Of a DNA stretch of 62,329 nt, positions 52,492-60,973 are shown piece by piece. The position numbers and the translations under genes were made by a program. The notes under the pieces are model-generated. The model was not told the DNA's origin and ran no database searches. It worked only from the letters and a program-made list of their open reading frames with translations. Numbering within the stretch: the stretch's first letter is position 1; each line of letters opens with the position of its first letter. Source of the DNA: Agrobacterium genomosp. 13 str. CFBP 6927 (GTDB lineage: Bacteria; Pseudomonadota; Alphaproteobacteria; Rhizobiales; Rhizobiaceae); contig LT009756.1 of NCBI GenBank assembly GCA_900012615.1, positions 633,288-695,616 on the forward strand, read 5' to 3'.

Positions 52492-52863
52492 TTGAATAGT
52501 GAAATAGAGCTTCCGGTACAAAAGCAGCTTGAGGCCTACAATGCCCGTGACATCGATGCCTTCATGCTCTGGTGGGCGGATGATTGTCAGTATTACGCTT
52601 TCCCGGCGACGCTTCTGGCAGGAAGCGCGGCAGAGATTCGACAGCGCCACATCGAGCGCTTCAAGGAGCCGGATTTACATGGAAAACTGCTGACGCGCAT
52701 TGTCGTTGGCAATGTCGTCATTGACCATGAAACGGTCACGCGGAACTTTCCGGAAGGAAAGGGAGAGGTCGACGTTGCCTGCATCTATGAAGTTGAGAAC
52801 GGCAGGATCGCCAAGGCCTGGTTCAAAATCGGCGAACCGCGGATATTGTCGCGAAAATCCTAG
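52492..52863 (+). CDS. SnoaL/NTF2-like protein
   Basis: 123 residues, TTG start with AGAGG 6 nt upstream. A cone-shaped NTF2 fold is predicted: QLEAYNARDIDAFMLWWADDCQYYAFPATLLAGSAAEIRQRHIERFK, then VDVACIYEVENGRIAKAWF. Such proteins are small ligand pockets used by isomerases, cyclases or sensors. It is similar in size, though not obviously in sequence, to the second SnoaL-like protein at 54118. Convergent with the ABM gene. Confidence 0.75.
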   Translation: MNSEIELPVQKQLEAYNARDIDAFMLWWADDCQYYAFPATLLAGSAAEIRQRHIERFKEPDLHGKLLTRIVVGNVVIDHETVTRNFPEGKGEVDVACIYEVENGRIAKAWFKIGEPRILSRKS

Positions 52864-52901
52864 CGCAAAGGGCGCGCGCGGCTTTCCCACCGTCCGTGTC
52901 G

Positions 52902-53210
52902 CTATGCGGCGTGATCCGCCCGCATGGGATGCCAGACGGAAATATCCCGTGGCGCATCCAGAAGCTCGGGCAGGGCATCGTGCCATGCCTGCCGATAGGG
53001 GCGGTGGATCTGAACGTCGATGACGTCCTGATGGTCGCTCCAGGTCTCATGCAGCAGGAAGCGGTTCTCGTTTTCACCATCCCGGTGCAGTGTTGCGTTC
53101 ACGAAGGTCTTTTCGTGCCGCATGGCGTCGAGCAGCGCATTCAGCAATTCGAGAAAGCGGTCACGCTGGCCGGGGCGGACCTGAAAGCCGATGAGATAGG
53201 TGGTGTGCAC
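52902..53210 (-). CDS. Antibiotic biosynthesis monooxygenase (ABM) domain protein
   Basis: About 102 residues, GTG start with AAAGGAG 8 nt upstream. A ferredoxin-like dimeric alpha/beta domain: YLIGFQVRPGQRDRFLELLNALLDAMRHEKTFVNATLHRDGENENRFLLHETWSDHQDVIDVQIHRPY, typical of ABM/YgiN quinol or polyketide oxygenases, without metal ligands or cofactors. It starts 5 nt after the stop codon of the XRE regulator gene, so the two are a translationally linked pair; a longer in-frame extension overlapping that gene is rejected. Confidence 0.8.
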   Translation of the reverse strand: MHTTYLIGFQVRPGQRDRFLELLNALLDAMRHEKTFVNATLHRDGENENRFLLHETWSDHQDVIDVQIHRPYRQAWHDALPELLDAPRDISVWHPMRADHAA

Positions 53211-53215
53211 GGGTC

Positions 53216-54010
53216 TTACTCCTTTGTGCCTTGCATCAGTGCTTCGCGGGTTGCCGCGTCGGCGGGGTAAAAACATTCCAGCACCAGTTCGGACAGCGTG
53301 ACGTCTGTGGCCGTTCCGAAAACCGTGGTGGTTGAAATGAAGCTCAATATTCCGCCCGAACATGGATCGCGAAGCTGGAGCGGTATGGCCAGAGGGTCGT
53401 CCCCGGTGGCATCGGGCGAGGCCTTTGGCGCGGGATAGGCCACTAGCTCCGCATGCAGCCGGGAAAGCACCTCGTCTCCCGTTTCCTCGACCTGACGACG
53501 CAGGCGCTCCAGCAGGTGATGACGCCATTCGGCAAGATTGACGATGCGCGAACTCAGGCCCTGCGGATGCAGACTCAGCCTCAAGGCGTTAAGCGGCGGG
53601 TGAAGCAGCTCTTCGGAAACGCCGGCCAGAAGCGACGTGATCGCCCCATTGGCGAGAACGACGTTCCAGTGCCGGTCGACGGCAAGGGCGGGGAAGGGCA
53701 TATGCCCGTGCACCACGGTTTCAACCGCCTGCCGGGCCGCCGCCATATCGGGCGCATCCATCGGCCGTTCGGAATGAACAGGCGCATAACCCGCTGCCAG
53801 CATCAGCCGGTTGGCGGCGCGGGCGGGCATGGAAAGCTGCTCCGCCAGTTTCACGAGCATCTCGCGGCTGGGGGATGATCGCCCGCTTTCCACGAAGCTC
53901 AGATGGCGCGCGGATACGTCCGCCTCCATCGCCAGATCGAGCTGGCTTAACCTGCGGCGCGCACGCCATTCCTTCAGCACTTGGCCGACATGTTCTCGAT
54001 GATGTGTCAT
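53216..54010 (-). CDS. XRE regulator with MmyB-like ligand-binding domain
   Basis: 264 residues: an N-terminal HTH (~8-62; VGQVLKEWRARRRLSQLDLAMEADVSARHLSFVESGRSSPSREML) and a C-terminal MmyB-like PAS-related domain (~90-255; PFPALAVDRHWNVVLANGAITSLLAG, NALRLSLHPQGLSSRIVNLAEWRHHLLERLRRQ). The MmyB domain of this family binds small hydrophobic ligands. It is divergent from the SnoaL-like gene 54118, with a perfect palindrome between them, and leads the ABM gene, suggesting a self-contained response to a small organic or quinone-like compound (inference). Confidence 0.9.
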   Translation of the reverse strand: MTHHREHVGQVLKEWRARRRLSQLDLAMEADVSARHLSFVESGRSSPSREMLVKLAEQLSMPARAANRLMLAAGYAPVHSERPMDAPDMAAARQAVETVVHGHMPFPALAVDRHWNVVLANGAITSLLAGVSEELLHPPLNALRLSLHPQGLSSRIVNLAEWRHHLLERLRRQVEETGDEVLSRLHAELVAYPAPKASPDATGDDPLAIPLQLRDPCSGGILSFISTTTVFGTATDVTLSELVLECFYPADAATREALMQGTKE

Positions 54011-54044
54011 GCCCCGCAGCCTAGCAGAAGAGAGCGCCAATGCG

Positions 54045-54061
54045 ATTACCTCTGAGGTAAT
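54045..54061. promoter_or_regulatory. Perfect operator palindrome of the XRE regulator
   Basis: ATTACCTCTGAGGTAAT, 8-bp perfect arms with a one-base centre, midway between the divergent regulator (start 54010) and the SnoaL-like gene (start 54118). Expected to bind the regulator and control both directions. Confidence 0.65.
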
Positions 54062-54117
54062 TGTTCCGCTTCCCGACCCCCGGCATGTTTGGGCCGTCAA
54101 CCAGAAGGAGCGCAATC

Positions 54118-54480
54118 ATGACGCAGCATCTCGCAATCGCCGAAACCTATCTCGCAGCCTGGAACGAGGAGGACAATGAACGCCGCAGGCATCTCGTCAG
54201 TCAGGCGTGGGCAGAAAATACGCGCTACGCCGATCCGCTGATGCAGGGCGAGGGGCAGCAGGGGATCGCCGCGATGATCGAGGCGGCGCGGCAGAAATTT
54301 CCGGGATATCGCTTCGTTCTTACCGGCACCCCGGATGGCCACGGGAGTTTCACCCGTTTCTCATGGCGCCTGATTTCGCCTGAAGGAGACGATGTCGCTG
54401 GCGGAACCGATGTCGTCAGCCTGAATGCCGAGGGACGGATCGAAAATGTTGTCGGTTTTCTCGATGGCGCTGTATCCTGA
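54118..54480 (+). CDS. SnoaL/NTF2-like protein, divergent from the XRE regulator
   Basis: 120 residues: LAIAETYLAAWNEEDNERRRHLVSQAWAENTRYADPLMQGEGQQGIAAMIEAARQKFPGYRFVLTG, followed by FSWRLISPEGDDVAGGTDVVSLNAEGRIENVVGF. This is the SnoaL/NTF2 pattern with an acidic pocket (YADPL). AGAAGGAG precedes ATG 54118. It is controlled from the same intergenic operator as the regulator and probably acts with the ABM protein. It is convergent with dxs across a GAGGCGGG stem-loop. Confidence 0.82.
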   Translation: MTQHLAIAETYLAAWNEEDNERRRHLVSQAWAENTRYADPLMQGEGQQGIAAMIEAARQKFPGYRFVLTGTPDGHGSFTRFSWRLISPEGDDVAGGTDVVSLNAEGRIENVVGFLDGAVS

Positions 54481-54484
54481 GGCA

Positions 54485-54505
54485 GAGGCGGGGTAGTCCC
54501 GCCTC
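54485..54505. terminator. GC stem-loop between convergent SnoaL-like gene and dxs
   Basis: GAGGCGGG / CCCGCCTC with a 5-nt loop. It lies in the 42-bp space between two stop codons; there is no T-tract, so function as a terminator is uncertain. Confidence 0.4.
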
Positions 54506-54522
54506 CTGTCTCGGCAATCTTG

Positions 54523-56442
54523 TCAGCCGGCGAAACCGACGCCGGCCTGACGCTGTCCAAGCGCATTAAACACGGTGGAAACAATGCCGGCACGGTCGAG
54601 GCCGGCATTGGCATACATGGTTTCGGGCTTGGCCTGCTCCACCCACTGGTCGGGCAAGGTCAGCGTCCGAACCTTCGGGCCATGGTCGAGCAAGCCGGCG
54701 CTCGCCATGAAATGCAGCACATGCGCGCCAAAACCGCCAACGGAGCCTTCCTCGATCGTTACCAGAACCTCGTGGTGGGCGGCAAGCTGGCGGATGAGAT
54801 CAAGGTCGAGCGGCTTGGCGAAGCGCGCATCGGCGACCGTCGTGGAAAGGCCGGCCGCATCGAGATCTTCGGCGGCCGCAAGGCATTCCGCCAGCCGCGT
54901 GCCGAAGGAGAGCAGCGCAACCTTGGTGCCCTCCTTGATGATACGACCCTTGCCGATCTCAAGAATCTCACCGCGCGCGGGCATCTCGACGCCCACGCCT
55001 TCGCCGCGCGGGTAACGGAAGGAAATCGGGCCTTCATCATAGGCCGCCGCCGTGCGCACCATATGTTTCAGCTCAGCTTCGTCGGCCGCCGCCATCACCA
55101 CCATGCCGGGCAGGGTGGCGAGGAACGTCGTATCGAAGGAGCCGGCATGGGTCGGTCCATCAGCACCGACGAAACCGGCGCGGTCGATGGGGAAACGCAC
55201 GGGCAGGCTCTGGATCGCCACATCATGCACCAGCTGGTCGTAACCGCGTTGCAGGAAGGTGGAATAAAGCGCGCAGAACGGCTTGTAACCATCAGCCGCA
55301 AGCCCGGCCGCAAAGGTGACGGCGTGCTGTTCGGCAATGCCGACATCGAAGGTGCGGGTCGGGAAAAGCTCGGCCATCTTGTCGAGGCCCGTGCCGTTCG
55401 GCATGGCGGCGGTGACGCCGATGATCTTGTCGTCGAGGGTGGCTTCCTGGATCAGGGCTTCGGCAAAGACGCTGGTATAGCTCGGCGCATTCGGCTTGGC
55501 TTTCGCCTGCGCGCCGGTGATGACATCGAACTTGTTGACACCGTGATATTTGTCCGCCGCCGCTTCCGCCGGCGCGTAACCCTTGCCCTTCTGCGTCACC
55601 ACATGAATGAGGACAGGGCCTTTCTGGTTATCGCGCACATTGCGCAGCACCGGCAGCAGGTGATCGAAGGAATGACCGTCGATCGGGCCGATGTGATAGA
55701 AACCAAGCTCTTCGAACAGCGTGCCGCCGGTCACATAACCGCGCGCATGGGTCACGGCGCGGGTAATGGCGCGGTCGATGGTCTTGCCGAGATAGGCTGT
55801 CAGTTTCTTGCCGAAATCGCGGAAGCCCATATAAGTGCGGCCGGAGGCGAGGCGTGCCAGATAGGCGCTCATCGCGCCCGTCGGCGGCGCAATCGACATA
55901 TCGTTGTCGTTGAGGATGACGATCAGCCGCGCATCGAGCGCGCCGGCATTGTTCAATGCCTCAAACGCCATGCCCGCCGACATCGAGCCATCGCCGATGA
56001 TGGCTACGACCTTGCGGTCGCTACCGTCCAGCCCCGCCGCCACGGCCATGCCGAGACCGGCGGAAATGGAGGTGGAGGAATGGCCGGCGCCGAAATCGTC
56101 ATAGTCGCTTTCGGCCCGCCGGGTGAAGCCGGAAAGCCCGCCTTCCTGCCGCAGCGTGCGAATGCGGTCGCGCCGGCCGGTGAGGATTTTATGCGGATAA
56201 CATTGGTGTCCGACATCGAAGATCAGCCGGTCTTCCGGCGTGTTGAAGACCTTGTGAATGGCAATCGTCAATTCCACCACGCCGAGGCCGGCACCCAGAT
56301 GGCCACCGGTCTTCGACACCGCGTCGATCATCTCGTCGCGCAGTTCCCGTGCCAGTTCCGGCAGGTCGCGATCGTCGATCTCCTTGAGATCGGAGGGGAA
56401 ATTCACCCGGTCGAGCAGTGGGGTCTGGGGCATTCCGGTCAA
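54523..56442 (-). CDS. dxs: 1-deoxy-D-xylulose-5-phosphate synthase
   Basis: 639 residues, transketolase family. TPP site: [32 protein letters not shown] to ILNDND. Pyrimidine domain: [19 protein letters not shown] (catalytic Glu) and [11 protein letters not shown]-terminal domain [15 protein letters not shown]. It condenses pyruvate and glyceraldehyde-3-phosphate, the first step of the MEP isoprenoid route. The TTG at 56442 (product MTGMPQT) fits the ~639-residue length I remember for Agrobacterium Dxs; ATG 56433 is the alternative. Histone-deacetylase-like, xseB and dxs in one row is a rhizobial arrangement, here with pirin inserted. Confidence 0.96.
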   Translation of the reverse strand: MTGMPQTPLLDRVNFPSDLKEIDDRDLPELARELRDEMIDAVSKTGGHLGAGLGVVELTIAIHKVFNTPEDRLIFDVGHQCYPHKILTGRRDRIRTLRQEGGLSGFTRRAESDYDDFGAGHSSTSISAGLGMAVAAGLDGSDRKVVAIIGDGSMSAGMAFEALNNAGALDARLIVILNDNDMSIAPPTGAMSAYLARLASGRTYMGFRDFGKKLTAYLGKTIDRAITRAVTHARGYVTGGTLFEELGFYHIGPIDGHSFDHLLPVLRNVRDNQKGPVLIHVVTQKGKGYAPAEAAADKYHGVNKFDVITGAQAKAKPNAPSYTSVFAEALIQEATLDDKIIGVTAAMPNGTGLDKMAELFPTRTFDVGIAEQHAVTFAAGLAADGYKPFCALYSTFLQRGYDQLVHDVAIQSLPVRFPIDRAGFVGADGPTHAGSFDTTFLATLPGMVVMAAADEAELKHMVRTAAAYDEGPISFRYPRGEGVGVEMPARGEILEIGKGRIIKEGTKVALLSFGTRLAECLAAAEDLDAAGLSTTVADARFAKPLDLDLIRQLAAHHEVLVTIEEGSVGGFGAHVLHFMASAGLLDHGPKVRTLTLPDQWVEQAKPETMYANAGLDRAGIVSTVFNALGQRQAGVGFAG

Positions 56443-56541
56443 TCGTTCGGCCTTTTCTCGTGGTCAGCAGGGGGCACCGGAGCGTCTTTCATGGTGAACG
56501 CCGACGGTCCATTCCTGCATGTCGTACACTTCTATAGAATT

Positions 56542-57465
56542 TCAACCTTCCGGCAAAGGGACAAACTCTTCTTCGTCGCCGGGAACGATGTCGAAGCGTC
56601 CGGTTCTCCACTCCTGTTTGGCCTGCTCTATGCGTTCTTTTGATGACGAAACGAAGTTCCACCAGATGTAACGACGCTGATTGAGCGCCGCCCCGCCGAA
56701 GATCATGATGTGACAGCCATTGCTGCCGGCCTGCAACGTGATGTCGTCGCCCGGCCGGAAGACGAGCAGCTGGTCGGCGGCGAAGATATCACCCGCCACA
56801 TCCAGCGAACCGGACAGAATATAGATCGCCCGCTCTTCGTGATCGGCGGAGAAGGGGAATTTTACCCCCGGCTCCAGCGACAAGTCGACATAAAGCGTAT
56901 CTGTAAAGGACGAAACCGGGGAGGTGAGGCCTTCGAATTCGCCGATCACCACCCGGCCGGTCGCGCCCTTGAGGTCGATCAGCGGCATGTCTTCCTTGGC
57001 CGTATGGGCAAAGGCGGGATCGATTTCTTCCATATGGTCCGGCAGGGCAAGCCATGTCTGCAGGCCGGACATGGAAAGCGGATGGCCGCGCAGGTTTTCC
57101 GGCGTGCGTTCCGAATGCACGATGCCACGCCCGGCCGTCATCAGGTTGATGTCGCCGGGGCGGATGACAAGCTCGGTGCCGAGACTGTCGCGATGCTTGA
57201 TTTCGCCGTCGAACAGATAGGTAACGGTGGAAAGCCCGATATGCGGATGCGGCTTCACGTCGAGCGCCTCACCGGCCTTCAGGATCGCCGGGCCCATGCG
57301 GTCGAAAAAAATGAAGGGGCCGACGAGACGCCGCTGCCGGGTCGGCAGCGCACGACGCACGGCAAAGCCGCCAATATCGCTGGTGCGGGGAATGATCAGG
57401 TTTTCGATGGCGTCGCAGGCAAAAGCATCACCCGCGACGGGATCGTTACCGGGGAAAAAGGACAT
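56542..57465 (-). CDS. Pirin-family cupin protein
   Basis: 307 residues, bicupin. The N-terminal pirin domain has VGPFIFFDRMGPA, VKPHPHIGLSTVTYLFDGEIKHRDSLG (metal-binding His pair with further His) and MTAGRGIVHSERTP. The C-terminal cupin has FPFSADHEERAIYILSGSLDVAG. Pirins bind Fe and include quercetinases and redox regulators. It lies 99 nt upstream of dxs on the same strand and shares the divergent region with none, because xseB is also on this strand. Confidence 0.92.
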   Translation of the reverse strand: MSFFPGNDPVAGDAFACDAIENLIIPRTSDIGGFAVRRALPTRQRRLVGPFIFFDRMGPAILKAGEALDVKPHPHIGLSTVTYLFDGEIKHRDSLGTELVIRPGDINLMTAGRGIVHSERTPENLRGHPLSMSGLQTWLALPDHMEEIDPAFAHTAKEDMPLIDLKGATGRVVIGEFEGLTSPVSSFTDTLYVDLSLEPGVKFPFSADHEERAIYILSGSLDVAGDIFAADQLLVFRPGDDITLQAGSNGCHIMIFGGAALNQRRYIWWNFVSSSKERIEQAKQEWRTGRFDIVPGDEEEFVPLPEG

Positions 57466-57612
57466 CGCAAGCTCCTCGTATCGTCTGGCGGGAGTTTAGC
57501 ATAACCGAGGGGGAGGGGAGCATCGCGATATCGAACGCAGCGTCAACGATCCTTGTTAACACGACATTGTGAGAACACCTTACGGCCGGGGAAAGTTTTC
57601 AAACCTCTCCTC

Positions 57613-57698
57613 CGTCATCCTCGGGCTTGTCCCGAGGATCTAAACACGTCAAGAAAAACAATGAATTGCAGATCCTCGGGACAAGCCCGAGGATGACG
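57613..57698. repeat. Paired palindromic repeat between xseB and pirin genes
   Basis: Perfect 29-bp inverted arms (57613-57641 and 57670-57698), each arm itself palindromic (CCTCGGG..CCCGAGG around CTTGT/ACAAG), separated by 28 bp of A-rich spacer. It is the paired form of the single unit at 43364-43394. Confidence 0.85.
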
Positions 57699-57764
57699 TC
57701 GAGTGTTTGAATCGGGAGGTGGCTACCTTATCGAATTACGTCCAAACGCTCCCGCTAAACGCAG

Positions 57765-58019
57765 TCACTCCCCGTCCAGCGGCTCCACACCCTGCGGCTT
57801 GCCCGCACGATCGAGGCGAATCTTCTCGATTCGCTTCTCGGCAGCGTTCAACAGCGTCTCGCAATGCTTCTTCAGGGCTTCGCCGCGCTCATAGATGGCG
57901 ATGGATTCGTCCAGCGCCACGTCTCCGCGTTCCAGGCGTGCGACAATGCTTTCCAGCTCGGCGACGGCTTTTTCGAAGGAATAACCGCTGACATCGGCTG
58001 TGTTGGCATTTTCCGTCAT
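57765..58019 (-). CDS. xseB: Exodeoxyribonuclease VII small subunit
   Basis: 84 residues. The family signature is [43 protein letters not shown], a helical hairpin that binds XseA. It degrades single-stranded DNA with XseA (not in the window). ATG 58019 lies 2 nt after the hydrolase gene stop, with AAGGG upstream, so the two are coupled; a TTG at 58025 is in frame. Confidence 0.94.
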   Translation of the reverse strand: MTENANTADVSGYSFEKAVAELESIVARLERGDVALDESIAIYERGEALKKHCETLLNAAEKRIEKIRLDRAGKPQGVEPLDGE

Positions 58020-58021
58020 GT

Positions 58022-58957
58022 TCAACCCTTCATCATTCTCAAAATATGCATGGCTGCCGATTCCGCCAGCCCTTCCAGATCATAACCGCCTTCCAGCAGG
58101 CTGACGACCCGGTTCGATGTGTATTTATCCGCCATTTCCAGAAGCCGGCCCGTTGCCCAGTCGAAATCCTCGCCCACCAGATTGATCTGCGCCAGCGGAT
58201 CGCGGTGATGTGCGTCGAAACCGGCGGAGATGAGGATGAGATCGGGCGAAAAATCGGCGATCGCCGGCAACACGCGGGATTTGAAGGCCTCGCGGAAATA
58301 TTCGCTGCCGGTGTTGGGCGAAAGCGGTGCGTTGACGATGTTGTTCTTCACGCCGGTTTCGTTTTTGTCGCCGCTCCACGGGTAAAGCGGCATCTGGTGG
58401 GTGGAACAGAACAGCACGGAAGTGTCGTTCCAGAAGATATCCTGCGTGCCGTTGCCGTGATGCACGTCCCAGTCGATGATGGCGACGCGCTCTGCGCCGT
58501 GCGCCTTCTGCGCATGGCGGGCGGCAATCGCCACATTGTTGAAAAGACAGAAACCCATGGCCTTTGCGGTTTCCGCATGATGGCCGGGCGGGCGGGCCGC
58601 GACGAAGACATTGTCGGCAGCGCCGGTAAACACGTCGTCCACGGCAGCCATTGCAGCACCGATGCCGGTCAGCGCCGCCTGCAGGCTTTTCGGTGAGGCA
58701 TAGGTATCCGCCTCGATGCGGTTGATCTCGCCATCCTCTTCGGGAATCTGCCGCACGATGGCAAGCAGATGCTCCTCCGGATGCGCCAGCAGCACCGCAT
58801 CCTCATTCGCCTGCGGCGCTTCTTTCCGTTCCAGCCGCTCGAAATTCGGATGTTCGAGCGCGATGTTCAGCGACCGCAGGCGGTCCGGCCGCTCGGGGTG
58901 GCCGGACGGCGTGATATGCTCCAGGAAGATCGGATGTTCGTATAAACGCGTCGCCAT
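58022..58957 (-). CDS. Histone deacetylase-like amidohydrolase
   Basis: 311 residues with all class-type motifs: [17 protein letters not shown] (His pair), [27 protein letters not shown] (zinc Asp/His), [12 protein letters not shown] (zinc Asp) and [10 protein letters not shown] (transition-state Tyr). Bacterial members are AcuC-type lysine deacetylases or acetylpolyamine amidohydrolases. It starts ATG 58957 and heads the hydrolase-xseB pair. Confidence 0.93.
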   Translation of the reverse strand: MATRLYEHPIFLEHITPSGHPERPDRLRSLNIALEHPNFERLERKEAPQANEDAVLLAHPEEHLLAIVRQIPEEDGEINRIEADTYASPKSLQAALTGIGAAMAAVDDVFTGAADNVFVAARPPGHHAETAKAMGFCLFNNVAIAARHAQKAHGAERVAIIDWDVHHGNGTQDIFWNDTSVLFCSTHQMPLYPWSGDKNETGVKNNIVNAPLSPNTGSEYFREAFKSRVLPAIADFSPDLILISAGFDAHHRDPLAQINLVGEDFDWATGRLLEMADKYTSNRVVSLLEGGYDLEGLAESAAMHILRMMKG

Positions 58958-58982
58958 GCTTTTCCTCCCGAAGAAACTCCGT

Positions 58983-59546
58983 TCAGGCGCGCTGCGGCAG
59001 AAGCGGATAACCGGCCATCACGGCGCGGCCGGCAAGTGCGGCAAGCACGGCCTTCAGCGCATCGCCCGGAATGAAGGCGAGCGAGCCCATGAAGGCCTTT
59101 TCGAAGCCGAGCCCGACGACCAGCGCCAGATAGGTGATGCCGAAAGCATAAAGCACCACCACGCCGCCGATCAGGCTGGCGACGAAGAAACCGATGCCCT
59201 GTGTCAGAGCGGACTGGCCGCGATTGACGAGTTTTTCCGAGAGCGTGCCGGTGACGAAGACAGCTGCGATCCAGCCGATCAGGAAGCCCGTGGTCGGCGT
59301 CGTGAAGATCGAAAGGCCGCCGCGTCCGCCCGAAAGCACCGGCAGGCCGATGGCGGCAATCAGGATCGTCAGGAGAACCGCCAGCGTACCGCGTTTCGCG
59401 CCCAGCACGACACCGGCCAGCATGACGCCGAGCGACTGCGCGGTGATCGGCACGGGAATGAAACCGAGCGTGATCGGCGGCAGAAGCCCGAGTGCGATGA
59501 TGATGGCGGAAAACAGCGAAATCAGCACAAGGTCGCGGGTCGTCAT
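58983..59546 (-). CDS. bioY: Biotin transporter substrate-binding component BioY
   Basis: 187 residues, six hydrophobic segments. Characteristic BioY sequence: LGLLPPITLGFIPVPITAQSLGVMLAGVVLGAKRG, GFLIGWIAAVFVTG and ATP-coupling FIPGDALKAVLAALAG. As the S component of an energy-coupling factor transporter it binds biotin; here it has its own T and A units upstream. ATG 59546 has GGAG upstream; a longer frame to 59633 overlaps bioN. Confidence 0.94.
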   Translation of the reverse strand: MTTRDLVLISLFSAIIIALGLLPPITLGFIPVPITAQSLGVMLAGVVLGAKRGTLAVLLTILIAAIGLPVLSGGRGGLSIFTTPTTGFLIGWIAAVFVTGTLSEKLVNRGQSALTQGIGFFVASLIGGVVVLYAFGITYLALVVGLGFEKAFMGSLAFIPGDALKAVLAALAGRAVMAGYPLLPQRA

Positions 59547-59577
59547 GGCTCGGAAACTCCGGATGGTTATCTGGCCG

Positions 59578-60183
59578 TCAGCTTTGGCCTCTGAAACCGC
59601 GCGCGTCAATGGCGTCGGCAATGGCATCGGCATCCTTCAACGTCATAATGACGAGCGGCACGATGATGGTGGCCATCCGCAGGGGCAGGCCGCGCGCCCG
59701 GTGCGCATCGCTCACCGCATGGTAACGGTTGACGATTTCAGGCACGAAGCGCACGACGAGCCCGACCGAAAGCCCGATATCGGCGGCCTTCACCAGCCCC
59801 AACTTCTCGAGAGGGGCGGCGGCAAGCGCAATTTCGTCCATGAATTGAGAGATGCTGACGGTAATGGTGACGGCGGTGGCAAGCAGCGCCAGCGCCGTCA
59901 GCCGCAAAAGATTGACACTGGCATCATGGGCAGGAAGCAGGAGATAGCTGAAGGCGGCGACGAGGAAGATGGTCAGCATCACCGGCCGCAGCCGCAGGCC
60001 GATATCCTTGAAGGGCAGCCGCGTAGCGCCCAGAATAAGGGCGGCCAGAACCGTCGCGCATGCGAGAACCAGCAGATCGTGGGTGAGGAACAATGCGATG
60101 CTGAAACCCATGAGCGTCAGGAGTTTGAGGCGCGGCGAGACGCGGTAGAGCCAGCCGGTGCCTTCGACATGCAGCGATTTCAT
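59578..60183 (-). CDS. bioN: Energy-coupling factor T protein BioN
   Basis: 201 residues, several membrane segments; the cytoplasmic coupling motif ARG appears twice in the expected region (AHRARGLPLR, DAIDARGFRG), which contacts the ATPase. It links BioM and BioY. Its ATG overlaps the bioM stop by 4 nt (ATGA, 60180-60183). Confidence 0.92.
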   Translation of the reverse strand: MKSLHVEGTGWLYRVSPRLKLLTLMGFSIALFLTHDLLVLACATVLAALILGATRLPFKDIGLRLRPVMLTIFLVAAFSYLLLPAHDASVNLLRLTALALLATAVTITVSISQFMDEIALAAAPLEKLGLVKAADIGLSVGLVVRFVPEIVNRYHAVSDAHRARGLPLRMATIIVPLVIMTLKDADAIADAIDARGFRGQS

Positions 60184-60860
60184 CGCGATGCCACCTCCAG
60201 ATAGCGCGCTACCGCTTCTTCGGGTGCGGCGTCGGCCACCAGCGCGCCCTCATGGAAAACCAGCACCCGGTCGAAACCCGCAACCAGCGGCAGATCGTGG
60301 GTGATGACAACAAGCGCCTGCGACAGCGCCGCCATGGTCTTTTCCACGGTGGCTCGGTTTTTGAGATCGAGCTGGTTTGTCGGCTCATCGAGAATGAGGA
60401 TTTGCGGTTCGGTGACCAGAAGCGCCGCCAGCGCCGCAAGCTGTAATTCGCCGCCCGAGATTTCGTGCGCGCGTCGCTCTTCCAGGTGAGCGATGCCGAG
60501 CCTGGCAAGGACGGCTTTGACCCTGGCGTCGGTTTCCGCCCTGCCGAGACCGAGCCGCTTGAGACCGAAGGCAACATCGTCGCGCACGATCGGCAGGATG
60601 ATCTGGTTCTGCGGATTCTGGAAGATGAAGCCGACCGCCTGCAACACCGCCTTGGCGTCGCTCACGGTGTCGAGGCCGTTCACCGAAACCTTGCCTTCGC
60701 TCGGTTTGTTCAGCCCGTTGATCAGCCGGGCAAAGGTGGTCTTGCCGGACCCATTGAGGCCGATCACGCCGATGCGCCGTTCCGTTAATGTCACAGACAG
60801 CGGCTGCAGGGCCTGCCGGCCCTCGAAAGCGACACCGGCGGCGTCGAAACGGATTTCCAA
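60180..60860 (-). CDS. bioM: Energy-coupling factor ATPase BioM
   Basis: 226 residues, ABC ATPase: GLNGSGKTTFARLINGL (Walker A), QNPQNQIILPIVRDDVAFGL (Q-loop of ECF type), EISGGELQLAALAALL (signature), ILILDEPTNQLDL (Walker B) and VITHDLPL (H-loop). TTG start at 60860 with AGGA 7 nt upstream. First gene of bioMNY, the biotin uptake system. The promoter region is shared with the divergent YcaQ-like gene. No BioR-type TTATCTATAA site is visible. Confidence 0.93.
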   Translation of the reverse strand: MEIRFDAAGVAFEGRQALQPLSVTLTERRIGVIGLNGSGKTTFARLINGLNKPSEGKVSVNGLDTVSDAKAVLQAVGFIFQNPQNQIILPIVRDDVAFGLKRLGLGRAETDARVKAVLARLGIAHLEERRAHEISGGELQLAALAALLVTEPQILILDEPTNQLDLKNRATVEKTMAALSQALVVITHDLPLVAGFDRVLVFHEGALVADAAPEEAVARYLEVASR

Positions 60861-60921
60861 GCTTACATCCTCGCGCTCGTTTTCCGGTTCTATACCCCGT
60901 CATCAACAGAAGTGAAACAAG

Positions 60922-60936
60922 GAACAAAAAAAGAAC
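60922..60936. promoter_or_regulatory. LexA (SOS) box before the YcaQ-type glycosylase
   Basis: GAACAAAAAAAGAAC matches GAAC-N7-GAAC exactly. It ends 37 bp before the ATG of a DNA interstrand-crosslink repair glycosylase gene and 62 bp from the divergent bioM. Confidence 0.6.
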
Positions 60937-60973
60937 ATTGCAATCCTGAAAAAGCCGTCATACCTTCTGCTCC

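Noticed and set aside
54520..56643. 707-codon open frame on the + strand opposite dxs
   Set aside because: Complementary to a well-conserved enzyme; no ribosome site and Arg/Gly-rich product. A shadow of dxs codon bias.
60861..60973. BioR operator before bioM
   Set aside because: No TTATCTATAA-like palindrome in the divergent region.
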